Source: Clostridiales bacterium
GTDB taxonomy: Bacteria; Bacillota; Clostridia; Saccharofermentanales; Saccharofermentanaceae
Length of the DNA stretch: 33,935 bases
Assembly: GCA_017480325.1 (NCBI GenBank)
Contig: JAFVAY010000001.1
Span: 1 to 33,935, forward strand
Reading direction: 5' to 3'
Shown here: positions 33,474-33,935 of the stretch, piece after piece
Layout: each line of letters starts with the position of its first letter
How positions within the stretch are numbered: position 1 is the stretch's first letter
Translations under genes and position numbers: made by a program
Notes under the pieces: generated by a model
Database searches by the model: none
What the model was told of the DNA's origin: nothing
The model's input: the letters and a program-made list of their open reading frames with translations, nothing else

Positions 33474-33584
33474 GGATACAGATTTTTAGCCTAATTATGT
33501 ATCACATAAGGCAAAGTCAGTTGCTGGATACATGTGTTCAACGATTTGGCGTATCTACTTGTCCGATATGGTGTCTAGGATACA
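33474..33584. repeat. alternating GGATAC/GTATC site array with exact 52-bp period
   Basis: GGATACA occurs at 33474, 33526 and 33578, exactly 52 bp apart. Its reverse complement core GTATC occurs at 33499 and 33551, also 52 bp apart. TTATCC at 33447-33452 may be a degenerate further site. The bases between are not conserved, so this is a site array rather than a tandem duplication. Fifty-two bp is five helical turns, so all copies face the same side. Confidence 0.6.
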
Positions 33585-33718
33585 TGCAGGAACGAAAAAT
33601 CTTTACTAAATCCAAGGAAAAACACTGTCAGGTACAAATCCGATCTATACAAACAATGGATGTATGTATTTGAGTATGTAATTTCTAAAAATCCATACAC
33701 AATGACATAAAAATGCCC

Positions 33719-33759
33719 GTATGTATAACCTCTTGTATGTTTTTCTCGATTATACATAC
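33719..33759. repeat. perfect 10-bp inverted repeat
   Basis: GTATGTATAA (33719-33728) is matched exactly by its reverse complement TTATACATAC (33750-33759), with a 21-base loop that contains another TGTATG. Without a T run it is not an obvious terminator; an operator or protein-binding site is more likely. Confidence 0.5.
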
Positions 33760-33802
33760 CAAAATTAATACATGTCTCACATTATTATCAAATCCTGTTA
33801 GC

Positions 33803-33867
33803 GTCGGGTGAAAATCGCCACTAAGAGTCGGATTTAAAAAGCCAAATACAGTCAAATATAAAAAGCC
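33803..33867 (+). repeat. three 17-bp direct repeats, 24-bp period
   Basis: Units at 33803-33819, 33827-33843 and 33851-33867. The second and third share 14 of 17 bases; the first and second share 12. All begin GTC and end GCC. Probable transposase-binding repeats. The last copy overlaps the -35 position for a TATACT (33881-33886), so binding could repress the following gene. Confidence 0.65.
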
Positions 33868-33917
33868 ATTACGTTTCCTTTATACTGATTAGGTCAACAC
33901 ATCAGGAAAGGAGTTAA

Positions 33918-33935
33918 ATGACACGTAATGACTTA
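33918..33935 (+). CDS. start of a truncated ORF, possibly a transposase
   Basis: ATG at 33918 is preceded by AAAGGAG with five bases of spacing. Only six codons (MTRNDL) lie in the window, so no family can be read from the protein. Its position behind the 24-bp repeats suggests the first transposase gene of an insertion element. Confidence 0.5.

Larger units (their letters stand above)
33417..33795. other. AT-rich non-coding stretch with repeats
   Basis: About 380 bases, richer in A+T than the flanking genes, with no credible ORF. Two short frames here (92 and 60 codons) lack Shine-Dalgarno sites. It contains the 52-bp-period GGATAC/GTATC array and a GTATGTATAA inverted repeat, each listed separately, and many GTATGTA-type words between them. 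Confidence 0.6.
33796..33935 (+). mobile_element. putative left end of an IS21-like insertion element (truncated)
   Basis: From TGTTAGCGTCGG at 33796 three 17-bp imperfect repeats follow with an exact 24-bp period: GTCGGGTGAAAATCGCC (33803), GTCGGATTTAAAAAGCC (33827) and GTCAAATATAAAAAGCC (33851). An ORF starts 50 bases later. Several terminal repeats ahead of the first transposase gene and a 5'-TG end are features of IS21-family elements. The family call is inference, as only six codons are visible. Confidence 0.45.

Noticed and set aside
33474..33584. CRISPR-like array
   Set aside because: Repeats are only 6-7 bp, alternate in orientation, and no cas genes are present.
33395..33673. Plus-strand ORF of 92 codons in the AT-rich gap
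   Set aside because: No Shine-Dalgarno, no recognisable domain, and it runs across the 52-bp site array whose period is not a multiple of three.
33575..33757. Minus-strand ORF of 60 codons
   Set aside because: No Shine-Dalgarno, Tyr/His-rich from repeated GTATGTA words, overlaps repeats.

Overview
The window looks like chromosomal DNA from a Gram-positive low-to-mid GC Firmicute, most likely a Clostridia/Eubacteriales member. The evidence is an S11 DD-carboxypeptidase, bifunctional HprK, RapZ and WhiA, an acetyl-CoA-type MetA, a split transketolase, and strong Shine-Dalgarno sites before most genes. Genus-level placement is not possible from the sequence alone. The conserved origin-proximal gene order (rpmH-rnpA-yidD-yidC-jag-mnmE-mnmG-rsmG, then gyrA) and a probable rRNA operon leader at the left edge suggest that oriC is not far away, but dnaA is not next to rpmH here.

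Layout. 1-160: minus-strand promoter and leader of a probable rRNA operon running off the left edge. 385-1341: lactate dehydrogenase (+) with a bidirectional terminator. 1442-5466: gyrA and a DD-carboxypeptidase gene, coupled on the minus strand. 5575-12202: the rpmH-to-rsmG cluster (minus) from a near-perfect consensus promoter. 12288-14820: a zinc-ribbon/DUF4190 protein, response regulator and histidine kinase (minus). 14956-17847: divergent VTC-domain protein, DUF4956 membrane protein and beta-helix lipoprotein (+), probably a surface module served by the adjacent two-component system. 17980-24430: split transketolase, alr, nnrD, metA, nucleoside kinase-like protein and a membrane protein (minus). 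24503-30298: a small unknown protein, a PQQ-type beta-propeller protein, whiA, rapZ, murB and hprK (minus). 30324-33356: three tightly linked unusual genes (minus) encoding a divergent PurA-like synthetase, a vWA protein of the VwkA-like type and a zinc-ribbon protein with a degenerate kinase-like C-lobe. 33417-33935: AT-rich DNA with two periodic repeat arrays and the start of a truncated plus-strand gene, probably the end of an insertion element.

The most promising candidate for an undescribed system is the zinc-ribbon pseudokinase / vWA / PurA-like trio upstream of hprK. The PurA-like protein keeps the IMP-side catalytic Asp and His but has lost the usual guanine-recognition and aspartate-loop motifs, so it may make a different nucleotide product. 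A second unexplained structure is the array of alternating GGATAC/GTATC sites with an exact 52-bp period upstream of this trio. All functional statements come from reading motifs by eye; no database search was possible.
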